From Pseudomonas viridiflava (GTDB lineage: Bacteria > Pseudomonadota > Gammaproteobacteria > Pseudomonadales > Pseudomonadaceae): a stretch of DNA of 64,000 nt. Below the pieces are notes generated by a model. The model was given only the letters and a program-made list of their open reading frames with translations, made no database searches and had not been told where the DNA came from. This document shows, one piece after another, positions 51,247-58,706 of the stretch. Location of the stretch: assembly GCF_900580865.1 (NCBI RefSeq), contig NZ_UTBZ01000168.1, positions 62,001 through 126,000 on the forward strand. The letters are read 5' to 3'. Positions within the stretch are counted from its first letter, which is position 1. Every line of letters starts with the position of its first letter. Position numbers and translations under genes: made by a program.

Positions 51247-51732
51247 TTATTCCTGCAGGGCTGTACCGACTTTGTCCGACGCCGACCAGATGCGATAACG
51301 CACTTCGACGTCCGACGGCGCATACACCACGACCGGCAACTTGCTGTTGTACCGCAGCATGAAGCCGTCACCGACGACCGGCACGAACGCGCGTTTCTTC
51401 TGGCTGCCGGGCGGGCAGGCCATCATCGTGCTCATCGGGCCGATGACTTTTTCCAGGCGATAGAACGGATAACCCCAGCCTTCAAGATTCTTCTCATCGA
51501 GAACGCCGCCCAAACGCTGGCGGTTGCAGTCCACTTCAAGCGTTTTGCCAGCAAGAATTTCCACCTGGAAGTTCTCTTCCTGTTCTTGCTTGGGCAAGTG
51601 AATGACCTGGCGGGTGAACCCGGCTTCAGCCTTCGGGAACGGCGCGACGTCTTCAAGTTTGGCGGCGTGGGCGAGGGTGGACAGGCTGGCGATGAACAGC
51701 CCGGTGGTCGCGTAGACGCGGAAAGAACCCAT
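51247..51732 (-). CDS. eco: Ecotin, periplasmic serine protease inhibitor
   Basis: Ecotin is a dimeric periplasmic inhibitor of trypsin-fold proteases, thought to protect against host or predator enzymes. The 161-residue protein has a signal peptide (GSFRVYATTGLFIASLSTLA, cut after HA near residue 23), LEVDCNRQRLGG, LEGWGYPFYRLEKV, and the reactive-site loop STMMACP with the P1 Met and flanking Cys pair intact. The end (MLRYNSKLPVVVYAPSDVEV, RYRIW) is typical. GGAGG lies 4 bases before ATG 51732; the long open frame upstream is not coding. Confidence 0.95.
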   Translation of the reverse strand: MGSFRVYATTGLFIASLSTLAHAAKLEDVAPFPKAEAGFTRQVIHLPKQEQEENFQVEILAGKTLEVDCNRQRLGGVLDEKNLEGWGYPFYRLEKVIGPMSTMMACPPGSQKKRAFVPVVGDGFMLRYNSKLPVVVYAPSDVEVRYRIWSASDKVGTALQE

Positions 51733-51809
51733 GGAAGCCTCCGTGCGGGTGTAGGGTGGATAACGGGCATTCTTACCGTCATGGGCCGTGATTGCAAACC
51801 AGCGTCGAG

Positions 51810-51853
51810 TTGCAAATTGCAGTACCCGCCGAGGCCATTCTTGCAATTTGCAA
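51810..51853. promoter_or_regulatory. Two phased TTGCAA palindromes before ecotin
   Basis: TTGCAAATTGCA (51810-51821) and TTGCAATTTGCAA (51841-51853) are each nearly palindromic and are inverted relative to each other. Their centres are about 31 bases apart, close to three helical turns. A further TTGCAA half site lies at 51792. They sit 78-121 bases before the ecotin start. The rest of 51733-52099 shows nothing else I recognise. Confidence 0.5.
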
Positions 51854-52099
51854 GTAGCCAAATACTGGCACCGCCGCCAAGTGCTTGATTTCATGAGGGT
51901 GAAAATGAACCGATGAAAGGCACGCTTTATGCGTCTTTTCAGTGCGGCGCACCGGCCTTGGGCGCCTACACTCCAATGGGCATTTCGCAGTACCACCGCT
52001 TGTCGCACCATGGAAACAGCGGGGACACACCCGTGCAGGGGCAGCAACGGTCAGCGTGAATACTTGATTGGCATCTCACAGTAAGGAGAGGGTTTCGCC

Positions 52100-52369
52100 A
52101 TGTTTCTGTCTGCCTTGGAACTACGCAATATCATTGAAAGCAGTTTTTTGCCGAAACGCTGCCAGTGCACGCTGTCGCCGGACTTGTCGATGACCGTCAA
52201 GGTCTTCGGCGATCACCAGACCGATCAAGTCGATCTGCTGGTCAGTGGCATCGACGCCAGCCACCTCAATGGCTGTCGTGAAATCAACGAACTGATCGCC
52301 GGGCTGCGCTCGGATCTGAACCAGCAAACTGTGCAACATCACTACAGCCCACGCTCCAGAGTCGTCTAA
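52100..52369 (+). CDS. DUF1652 protein
   Basis: An 89-residue cytosolic protein with the Pseudomonas DUF1652 pattern: LSALELRNIIESSFLPKRCQ, CTLSPDLSMTVKVF, GIDASHLNGCREINELIAGL. Function unknown. AAGGAG lies 12 bases before the ATG. Its last four bases overlap the end of the convergent membrane-protein gene. Confidence 0.88.
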   Translation: MFLSALELRNIIESSFLPKRCQCTLSPDLSMTVKVFGDHQTDQVDLLVSGIDASHLNGCREINELIAGLRSDLNQQTVQHHYSPRSRVV

Positions 52370-52764
52370 CGCACCGTTTCACCCAGTTCGACCGTCACGC
52401 GCCGGGCCTGCACAAAACCAAGGCCCAGCGCGAACTCGACCAGCACCGCGAGCAAAATCCCGGGGCCGGCATGACCGTTCAGCCATTCCGCAAACCCCAG
52501 CACCGCCAAACCAAAACAACCGACGATAAACCCGTTGCTCAGCGCATTGCGCCCCAGCGACGGCGGTGCGTTGCGCACCAGATAAAACATCACCCCCAAC
52601 GCCGCAAACAGCACCGCACTGCGCCGCGCGACAAACCCGGCAGCGTCGGAATACTCGATACTCCAGATCGCCAGCAGCCTCTCCGGGAAAACGCCCCAGG
52701 CCAGCGCCAGCAAAAAACACAACGAACACGTGAAGCCCGACAACGTGCGAAACGACAACTGCAT
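52366..52764 (-). CDS. Small membrane protein (DUF4345-like)
   Basis: A 132-residue protein with four hydrophobic helices (SGFTCSLCFLLALAWGVFP, FVARRSAVLFAALGVMFYLV, LSNGFIVGCFGLAVLGFAEW, ILLAVLVEFALGLGFVQARR). The four-helix layout with RRSAVLFAALG resembles DUF4345-type proteins; the family is a guess. ATG 52764 is chosen because upstream codons are not membrane-protein-like. Confidence 0.75.
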   Translation of the reverse strand: MQLSFRTLSGFTCSLCFLLALAWGVFPERLLAIWSIEYSDAAGFVARRSAVLFAALGVMFYLVRNAPPSLGRNALSNGFIVGCFGLAVLGFAEWLNGHAGPGILLAVLVEFALGLGFVQARRVTVELGETVR

Positions 52765-52853
52765 GGCGAATCCTTGCGGCAGTGAGGAGGGCTCCGAGCA
52801 TAACCGCCGAAACTCCCCACGCCTACCGCAAACCCGCAAATCAGACGTTTCTG

Positions 52854-53123
52854 TCAGTTCTGGAAGTTGCACGCGTCAGACAATTTCCGGTAGCTGATTT
52901 CTTCAGGCTTACCGGCGTTGTCGATGTACTTCATATCGGCCGTAATCACTTTGCACGTTTGTGTTGGCGGCTCGGTCAACGACACCACTTTGGCCACATG
53001 CAGCGGCATGCCGTACTCATACGGCACGGCTTTGGAAGTGGCAGAGGTGTCATTGGCCTGGGCCAGCCCGGCAAACGCGGCGCAGGCGACGGCGGCGGTG
53101 AGCAATAAAGGACGAATGTTCAT
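52854..53123 (-). CDS. DUF2790 exported protein
   Basis: An 89-residue periplasmic protein with a signal peptide (NIRPLLLTAAVACAAFAGLA, cut after QA near 23) and the DUF2790 core YEYGMPLHVAKVVSLTEPPT, CKVITADMKYIDNAG, ISYRKLSDAC. Two cysteines can form a disulfide. Several Pseudomonas paralogs of this family respond to metals or envelope signals, but no specific function is known. Confidence 0.9.
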   Translation of the reverse strand: MNIRPLLLTAAVACAAFAGLAQANDTSATSKAVPYEYGMPLHVAKVVSLTEPPTQTCKVITADMKYIDNAGKPEEISYRKLSDACNFQN

Positions 53124-53479
53124 GAAAGGACTCCCGAGTGGCGGTTCTAGAGTTCGGCGTGATGCACCCGAACCTGCCGCACTGGGCGACAGCCAAAACG
53201 GCTGAGGGCGTGCGGTTCAGTAGAGTTTTTGACCACGGCGTTAAGGGATGGTTAACCGAGCTGAACGCCGGCTGTCAGGGAGTGCGGCGGTTTTCTCAGG
53301 AAGGTTTGGCGAATTCCTACAAAGGCTGGTGCCTTGTCTGCTTTCGGCGGTTGGAGCGGGACGGTTATTGTCGGTTGCCGCTGCAAAATCAGTGGTTCGG
53401 GTTTGGTCACCTGAGAAAAGTTCATTGCATATGTGCCATCATTTGCACCGCTCGGATTTCTTGATCCGTGGAGTGCATT

Positions 53480-53590
53480 GCTATGGCGGCTGTGCGCAGG
53501 ACGCCTTCGGGCGAGCTGAGTTTTGAACTGTTCTCGGTTGACCAAGCCTGTACACGGCCGCCTCCCACCGTTTGGTCACGGCTATGGCGG
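53480..53590 (+). ncRNA. Candidate structured RNA element before the DUF6124 gene
   Basis: Within the gene-free stretch 53124-53619, GGCGGCTGTG (53485-53494) can pair with CACGGCCGCC (53553-53562), with one G-U. A UUCG-tetraloop hairpin CGCC-TTCG-GGCG (53502-53513) lies inside. GACCAA (53540-53545) can pair with TTGGTC (53572-53577), crossing the first helix. The decamer GCTATGGCGG occurs at 53480-53489 and again at 53581-53590, so the second copy could compete for the same partner. The element ends 30 bases before the gene. It may be a cis-regulatory leader or a small RNA. The remainder of the stretch shows nothing else. Confidence 0.45.
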
Positions 53591-53619
53591 TTACCTTCTA
53601 ATACAGTTGAGTAATCAAA

Positions 53620-53916
53620 ATGCCAATAATTAAACTGCTACAAAACCGCTATCTCCCCCTCAGCAGCAACGTCACCGAAACCCCGACGTTGCTCATCGAC
53701 ACCCAAGCCAACCCGAAAGACATCCTCGAAGCCGCCGTCCAGCGCATCCGCGCCGCCGCCGACCTGCTCGAAACCCTGCATTGCCTGTGCTTCAAACATG
53801 CCGACGTGCAGGACATTCCACACATTACCCATGCGCTTTACCTGCTGACGCAGGATGGCAATGACTTGCTCCAGGTCGCACAGCAGCAGATGTTGAACTG
53901 GAAAGCGCCTGCCTGA
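53620..53916 (+). CDS. DUF6124 (formerly DUF3077-type) small protein
   Basis: A 98-residue protein with the Pseudomonas pattern DTQANPKDILEAAVQRIRAA, ADLLETLHCLC and ITHALYLLTQDGNDLLQVAQ, forming two or three helices. Function unknown; these proteins often occur in several copies per genome. The ribosome binding site is weak (TTGAG 8 bases upstream), and the possible RNA element just before it may control translation. Confidence 0.85.
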   Translation: MPIIKLLQNRYLPLSSNVTETPTLLIDTQANPKDILEAAVQRIRAAADLLETLHCLCFKHADVQDIPHITHALYLLTQDGNDLLQVAQQQMLNWKAPA

Positions 53917-53988
53917 GTTCATCCCTCAAAAAAGCCTGCCGTCGAAAGAGGGCAGGCTGAGTGGTGCGTGGCGCTGGATTCGAAAAGC

Positions 53989-54759
53989 TCATTGTGGTTG
54001 CAGGTTGCGAGCGTATTCGACCAGATCCTTGGGGTAGACCATGTGATCGATTTTGCTGTCGTCTATGCCGTATAGAAATGCAATAGCTCCAGCCTCTATA
54101 GCCCAGTATCCGACGTAACTGCTTTCCTCGCCGTCGTGGTGCGTGTCATGCCATGGTGCCTGCTCAAAGGCGGAATACCAGTTCTCGCAGTAATTGCTTA
54201 GAAATCTGGATGCCTCATTCCTATCTTCAGCGTAAATGGCCTGTATCAGCGGCGTGGAGACATCGTGATACCACTGATCGATATCCGCCCGCTCAGGTAA
54301 CACCTTGATCAATAAGTCTTCGTACAGAGTATCCGTATGGGCATATCCTGCACTATCGATTAAAAAGACAAAGCGTTTTAGCAAGTCAGTGCGATGCAAC
54401 AAGATGCACAGGCTTATGATTTGCAGGCACTCTTCATATTCATCTGGCCAGTCATCAATAATCAGAGGAGTGATGTTAGGTATCTGCTCATAAGTGGCCT
54501 GATATTTCTGGAGTTCCTCATAGCTGGCAATCAGCGTTTCCAGAGGCTGCATCAGAGTTTGTATATCCTCTCCGGCAGTGTAGAGCATAAAGACATGCTC
54601 CAAATGGAGGTTTTTAAAGTTCCTGGCTCGTAGAGACTTCTCTTGTTCAGGAGAGTCTGCTGTGAATAGTTTGTCCTTCCAGAATTCGAATTCTTCGTCG
54701 TAGTTTGTCAGGAAGTTTTCGTAATGTACTTCAGTAAGATATTTCTGCCGTATTTTCAA
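53989..54759 (-). CDS. PoNi-like (DUF1910/DUF1911) immunity protein, copy 4
   Basis: A 256-residue, wholly helical-looking cytosolic protein. It has an N-terminal DUF1910-like part (KIRQKYLTEVHYENFLTNYD) and a C-terminal DUF1911-like part (QWYHDVSTPLIQAIYAEDRN; APWHDTH; YVGYWAIEAGAIAFLYGIDD; VYPKDLVEYAR). DUF1911 proteins are known as PoNi, immunity proteins for PoNe DNase effectors delivered by type VI secretion. It is the last of four tandem paralogs. It keeps all the shared motifs but is among the more diverged (HHDGEESS in place of HLQGEEG). AT-rich compared with its flanks. Confidence 0.87.
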   Translation of the reverse strand: MKIRQKYLTEVHYENFLTNYDEEFEFWKDKLFTADSPEQEKSLRARNFKNLHLEHVFMLYTAGEDIQTLMQPLETLIASYEELQKYQATYEQIPNITPLIIDDWPDEYEECLQIISLCILLHRTDLLKRFVFLIDSAGYAHTDTLYEDLLIKVLPERADIDQWYHDVSTPLIQAIYAEDRNEASRFLSNYCENWYSAFEQAPWHDTHHDGEESSYVGYWAIEAGAIAFLYGIDDSKIDHMVYPKDLVEYARNLQPQ

Positions 54760-54793
54760 GTGTCATGTCCGTGACGAATATCGTAGTTTAGAT

Positions 54794-55567
54794 TTAAGGC
54801 TTTTTGGCTTGCGATCTCGCGTACTCGACGAGATCCTTGGGGTAGACCATGTGATCGATTTTGCTGTCGTCAATGCCATACAGAAAGGCAGCAGCGCCTG
54901 CTTCAAAGGCCCAATACCCTACGTAAGTTCCTTCCTCTCCTTGAAGATGGGAGTCGTGCCAAGGTGCTTTCTTGAAAGCTCGATACCATTGCTGGCAGTA
55001 TTTTTTAAGAAGTTTAGGCGGCTCGTCTTTGTTGTCGCTGTAGATCGCTTGGATAAGTAGTGTGTAGATGTCGTGATACCACTCATCTATGTCGTACCGA
55101 TGTGGCAAAGCTTTATTTAACAAGGCCTCATAAAGGGTGTCTTCACCTGCATACCCTGCGTCGTCAATAAGTTTCACAAAGCGTAGGAGCAGGTCAGCCC
55201 GGTGTAAAAGTATGCAAAGACTGATGACTTGAACGGCTTCTTCGTACTGATTGGGCCAGTCATCGATTGCCAGAGGCGAAATGTTCGGCACGCCTAAATA
55301 CTCGGCCAAAGTCTTTTGGCGAATTTCATATTTATCTATCAGTTCTTCAAGCATAGGAATAAGTTTTTCTATATGCTCACCCGCTGTATAGGTGGCGAAT
55401 AGCTTTTCCAAAGCGAGCGTCTGGAAATATCTGGCGCGCTGAGATGCTTCCTCTAACGCAGAGTCTGATTTGAATTTGTTTGTTGAGAACAAATTTAGAA
55501 GCTCATCATATTCCCTGAGGAAAGTTTCATAGCGTGCGGCGCTAAAGAGTGTCTGTCGTATGTTCAT
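54794..55567 (-). CDS. PoNi-like (DUF1910/DUF1911) immunity protein, copy 3
   Basis: A 257-residue paralog with the same layout: NIRQTLFSAARYETFLREYD at the start, NISPLAIDDWPNQYEEAVQV in the middle, and APWHDSHLQGEEGTYVGYWA plus VYPKDLVEYARSQAKKP at the end. The start ATG 55567 is chosen by alignment with the other copies and overlaps the 3' end of copy 2 by 26 bases; the frame is open further upstream, inside copy 2. No nuclease gene is adjacent. Confidence 0.87.
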   Translation of the reverse strand: MNIRQTLFSAARYETFLREYDELLNLFSTNKFKSDSALEEASQRARYFQTLALEKLFATYTAGEHIEKLIPMLEELIDKYEIRQKTLAEYLGVPNISPLAIDDWPNQYEEAVQVISLCILLHRADLLLRFVKLIDDAGYAGEDTLYEALLNKALPHRYDIDEWYHDIYTLLIQAIYSDNKDEPPKLLKKYCQQWYRAFKKAPWHDSHLQGEEGTYVGYWAFEAGAAAFLYGIDDSKIDHMVYPKDLVEYARSQAKKP

Positions 55568-56351
55568 GAGTATTCTGCTCCAATCGAATGGCCACATTTC
55601 TGGCGTATTCGACCAAGTCCTTTGGATAAACCATGTGATCAATTTCGCTGTCATCTATCCCATATAAAAAGGCAATAGCACCTGCCTCAAAGGCCCAGTA
55701 TCCGACATGATTTCCTTCTTCGCCCTGCAGGTGAGTATCATGCCAAGGAGCTTGTTTAAAGGCCGCATACCAGTGACGACAATATTTTTTTAAAAAGCTT
55801 GTGGCTTCCTCTTTTGTTTTTGCATATATGGCTTGCACTAGCGGAGAATAAACATCGTGATACCATTGGTCTACATCAACTCTGTCGGGTAATATTTTGC
55901 AGAGTAGATCTTCGTACAGTGTGTCGTCGCCCGCATATCCAGCATTATCTATCAACTTAACAAATCGCTTAAGCAGGTCTGTGCGATGTAATAGAATGCA
56001 AAGGCCTATAACTTGCACGCATTCCTCATACTCGTGTGGCCAATCGTCTATTGCGAGTGGTGAAATTTCTCGAGATTGTTCAGATGCGGCTAGTGCTGTC
56101 TGCCGGATTTCATATTTTTCAACTAGATATTCTAGTTGAGGAATCAGCAAGGATATTTCTTCGCCTGCTGTATACATGGCCATTAGCTTTCGAAGTGCTA
56201 AACGTTGAGAAAATCTTGAGCGAAGTGTTGCTTCACCTTCGGATGTGTCGGACTTGAATTTGGTTGTTTTTAAGATTTCATTAGCTTCGCCGTGCTCTCT
56301 CAGGAAATGCTCGTAGTGGGCATCACTGAAGTGTTTTTGTCTTTTCTGCAT
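55542..56351 (-). CDS. PoNi-like (DUF1910/DUF1911) immunity protein, copy 2
   Basis: A 269-residue paralog: QKRQKHFSDAHYEHFLREHG at the start, EISPLAIDDWPHEYEECVQV, LLHRTDLLKRFVKLIDNAGY, DQWYHDVYSPLVQAIYAKTK, APWHDTHLQGEEGNHVGYWA and VYPKDLVEYARNVAIRLEQN at the end. It is 123 bases after copy 1. The C-terminal tail beyond VEYAR is longer than in copies 3 and 4 and overlaps the start of copy 3. Confidence 0.87.
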   Translation of the reverse strand: MQKRQKHFSDAHYEHFLREHGEANEILKTTKFKSDTSEGEATLRSRFSQRLALRKLMAMYTAGEEISLLIPQLEYLVEKYEIRQTALAASEQSREISPLAIDDWPHEYEECVQVIGLCILLHRTDLLKRFVKLIDNAGYAGDDTLYEDLLCKILPDRVDVDQWYHDVYSPLVQAIYAKTKEEATSFLKKYCRHWYAAFKQAPWHDTHLQGEEGNHVGYWAFEAGAIAFLYGIDDSEIDHMVYPKDLVEYARNVAIRLEQNTHEHTTDTL

Positions 56352-56474
56352 ATATTAATGCCTAAACTTGGCTTCAACGGAAATTCAATGTAGAGCAACA
56401 GTCCATATCTCTAATTTAAATGTGTTTTCAGTATGTTTCGCTCAGCACCGAAAAATAAGCGCTGAGCGAACGAT

Positions 56475-57419
56475 TTATTCTTCTCCTGACCAATACCAGA
56501 GTGTATCGCCCCAGCGGGAGTCGGTGATGTCAGGAAAAATTTCACCCTGTTGAAAGTGTCTCCGAGAGTTTTCCTGGGCTGGCGTAAACCAAAAACCTGT
56601 TTTGCTACAAGGTTGGCCCGCTTCAATGCGGTTGATAGTGTTATTTTTATCTGAAGTAGTATGGCCTCGTGCGTATTCAACAAGATCCTTTGGATAAACC
56701 ATATGGTTGATCTTGCGATCATCTATGTCGTATAGAAACGCGACAGCACCTGCCTCGAACGCCCAGTATCCAACATAGCTTCCTTCGTCACCCTGCAGAT
56801 GAGAGTCGTGCCAAGGCGCTTGTTTAAATGCCGGGTACCATTCTTTGCAATATTCCGCCAACAGGTCAGATGCTTCATCTTTTTCATATGCGTAGATGGC
56901 CTGGAGAAGAGGCGTATAAACTTCGTGGTACCAGTCGTCAATGTCTTCTCTGTCGGGAAGTACTTTACATAGAAGATCCTCATACAAAGCATCTTGACCA
57001 TTGTAGCCTGCTTTATCAAAGAGTTCGACGAATCGCTTTAGTAGATCTGTGCGGCGCAGCAGTATGCATAAGCTAATTACTTGAACACACTCTTCGTACT
57101 CATCTAGCCAGTCGTCAATGGCAAGAGGCGATATATGTACTATATTTTCAGATAGAGATAGTTTTTCCTGGCGGTTCTCATAGTGTGTAATGAGCTCTTC
57201 GAGAAGCGATACTAACGAGGTTATTTCTAATCCGGCGGTGTACGAGATGAACAGTTTCTTTAAGGCTACGTTTTTGAAATGCGTAGCTCTTAATGAGGCT
57301 TCTTGCTCTGGAGTGTCTGACTCGAACGTATTGTCTGCCCAGAACTTTTTAGTTTCCTCGCTGTAGTCGAGAAAGTCGAAATATCTGGCCTCGGTTAAAA
57401 ATTCTTGCCTTCCGTTCAT
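56475..57419 (-). CDS. PoNi-like (DUF1910/DUF1911) immunity protein, copy 1, with extra C-terminal module
   Basis: A 314-residue paralog, the first in transcription order and nearest the vgrG cassette. The DUF1910/DUF1911 part runs from NGRQEFLTEARYFDFLDYSE to VYPKDLVEYARGH. A tail of about 60 residues follows that the other copies lack, with GQPCSKTGFWFTPAQENSRR, HFQQGEIFPDITDSRWGDT and LWYWSGEE. The tail looks like a separate small module. ATG 57419 aligns with the other copies; a TTG at 57437 is possible. The 193-base gap to the upstream immunity gene may hold its own promoter. Confidence 0.87.
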   Translation of the reverse strand: MNGRQEFLTEARYFDFLDYSEETKKFWADNTFESDTPEQEASLRATHFKNVALKKLFISYTAGLEITSLVSLLEELITHYENRQEKLSLSENIVHISPLAIDDWLDEYEECVQVISLCILLRRTDLLKRFVELFDKAGYNGQDALYEDLLCKVLPDREDIDDWYHEVYTPLLQAIYAYEKDEASDLLAEYCKEWYPAFKQAPWHDSHLQGDEGSYVGYWAFEAGAVAFLYDIDDRKINHMVYPKDLVEYARGHTTSDKNNTINRIEAGQPCSKTGFWFTPAQENSRRHFQQGEIFPDITDSRWGDTLWYWSGEE

Positions 57420-57612
57420 AACAGAGTTTTTACTCAAGGGTGAAGATGCTAGTGACGGTATTCTTGGTAAAACGCTTTTTGGTTAAATTGTAGATGGTTT
57501 GACTTGGTTTTTGTGAGGGGGCTGAGTAGTTCTGAAAGTAGGTCCAGTATATTACTTCCCGTTCTTGCACGCTTCGCTCATCGCTCAGAGAACAAACCCG
57601 AATGAATGGTTG

Positions 57613-58146
57613 TTACTTCAGATCGAAAACCTCAAAACCTTTTCGACCGGGCAGAGTGTTGACACCTTTCGGTTCCTCTGGCTGCCCTTTGATTGCGACG
57701 TAGTCATAGACAAGGAATTTTGAGGGGTCCTCATAACCCTCATTCGGTATCACTAAGCGCATTTGTTGTGCATTTAAGTACAACAGGCTCGGAAGCGCTT
57801 TTTCGGCGAAATCGATTCGCTCCAGGGTTTTAGTCTTTGGATTTTTGCGTACAACGGCTCCTTTCAAGTAGGGGGAGCCATAGTTCAGAGCGTAAATCAG
57901 ACTGGCTCCTGAGCATCTTGCTAATACGATGTCGCCAACGAAGTTTGTATCTGGCATGTCCGGAAAAGCGGTATCGACTTTATCGCCAATCATCACGAAT
58001 AGCTGTTGCCCATCCTTACTTGAGCTGGCGAGCAAGGCCGCACTGGTTCCGTCGGGAAATGGGCAGTCCAGGACGACTTTCTTAGGATCAGCTAAAAGCG
58101 GACGACAAAAAATGGCAAAAACTAAAGCAATCCACAAGTTTTTCAT
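57613..58146 (-). CDS. Putative periplasmic immunity protein for the lytic transglycosylase effector
   Basis: A 177-residue protein with a signal peptide (KNLWIALVFAIFCRPLLA, cut near residue 19) and a beta-rich mature part (KVVLDCPFPDGTSAALLASS, IVLARCSGASLIYALNYGSP). I know no family for it. Its start overlaps the effector's stop by 4 bases (ATGA type). It is exported while the effector has no signal peptide. This is the standard arrangement for T6SS peptidoglycan-targeting effector and periplasmic inhibitor pairs. The assignment is from context only. Confidence 0.75.
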   Translation of the reverse strand: MKNLWIALVFAIFCRPLLADPKKVVLDCPFPDGTSAALLASSSKDGQQLFVMIGDKVDTAFPDMPDTNFVGDIVLARCSGASLIYALNYGSPYLKGAVVRKNPKTKTLERIDFAEKALPSLLYLNAQQMRLVIPNEGYEDPSKFLVYDYVAIKGQPEEPKGVNTLPGRKGFEVFDLK

Positions 58147-58706
58147 TGTAATGCCGTCCGCAAAACGTCCGTCGAGTCAGGATTCGCCGCTAGCTTTTTG
58201 GCGCACTCACTTATTTTTTTGTAATAGACTCCATTGGTTTTGCCCCGGTATTTTTTATACGCCTCTTCCGTTGAACTGGAAATATCCAGCCAGTACTGCA
58301 TGTACTCTGTTCCCAGTTGAATATTCTGAGCTTCGTCCCATATGGATTGGGATGCGTAGAAGGCTGCCCCAGCCGCAAAGGCTTCTTCAGTCTGATCATC
58401 GCTCGGAGAACGTCCCAATTGTTTTTTCTTTCGGTACTTATAGACTTGTTTTACCGCAGGCTCTTGCATCTGCATAAGGCCTCGGGCTGAATGTTTACCT
58501 AAACCCGCATTCGCGTCAAAGCGTGACTCCATATAAATCTGGCAAATCACCGTATTGGTATCGATGGTGGATTTGTTATTGGCTTCCACGAGTTTTCTGA
58601 TTTCTTTCAAGCGCTGACTATCGTTCACGGCAATTTTTGCTGGAGCGGTATCGGCTTTCGGTGTGAGTGGTTTCTTGGCTGTTGCCAGTGGTTTGTTTTT
58701 AGACAT
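58143..58706 (-). CDS. Putative T6SS lytic transglycosylase effector
   Basis: A 187-residue protein: a Lys/Pro/Ala-rich N-terminal segment (about 1-30) and an SLT-type lysozyme-fold domain with the catalytic Glu in CQIYMESRFDANAGLGKHSA (about 63) and the ARGLMQMQEPAV motif (about 76-87), then AFAAGAAFYASQ and AYKKYRGKTNGVYYKKI near the end. No signal peptide is present, so delivery by VgrG into a target periplasm is likely. ATG 58706 overlaps the vgrG end by 8 bases. The immunity gene follows with a 4-base overlap. The protein is small for a housekeeping transglycosylase. Confidence 0.82.
   Translation of the reverse strand: MSKNKPLATAKKPLTPKADTAPAKIAVNDSQRLKEIRKLVEANNKSTIDTNTVICQIYMESRFDANAGLGKHSARGLMQMQEPAVKQVYKYRKKKQLGRSPSDDQTEEAFAAGAAFYASQSIWDEAQNIQLGTEYMQYWLDISSSTEEAYKKYRGKTNGVYYKKISECAKKLAANPDSTDVLRTALQ

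Noticed and set aside
51860..51890. A sigma-54 promoter (TGGCAC followed by TGCT) before the DUF1652 gene
   Set aside because: The spacing between the GG and GC elements is wrong for a -24/-12 promoter.
51733..52047. Upstream extension of the ecotin reading frame
   Set aside because: The extension lacks a signal peptide and coding character; the ATG at 51732 has a strong GGAGG and gives the normal ecotin precursor.
53248..53545. Open frames on both strands in the stretch before the DUF6124 gene
   Set aside because: No ribosome binding sites, no recognisable protein features, and they overlap the candidate RNA structure; coding potential is not convincing.
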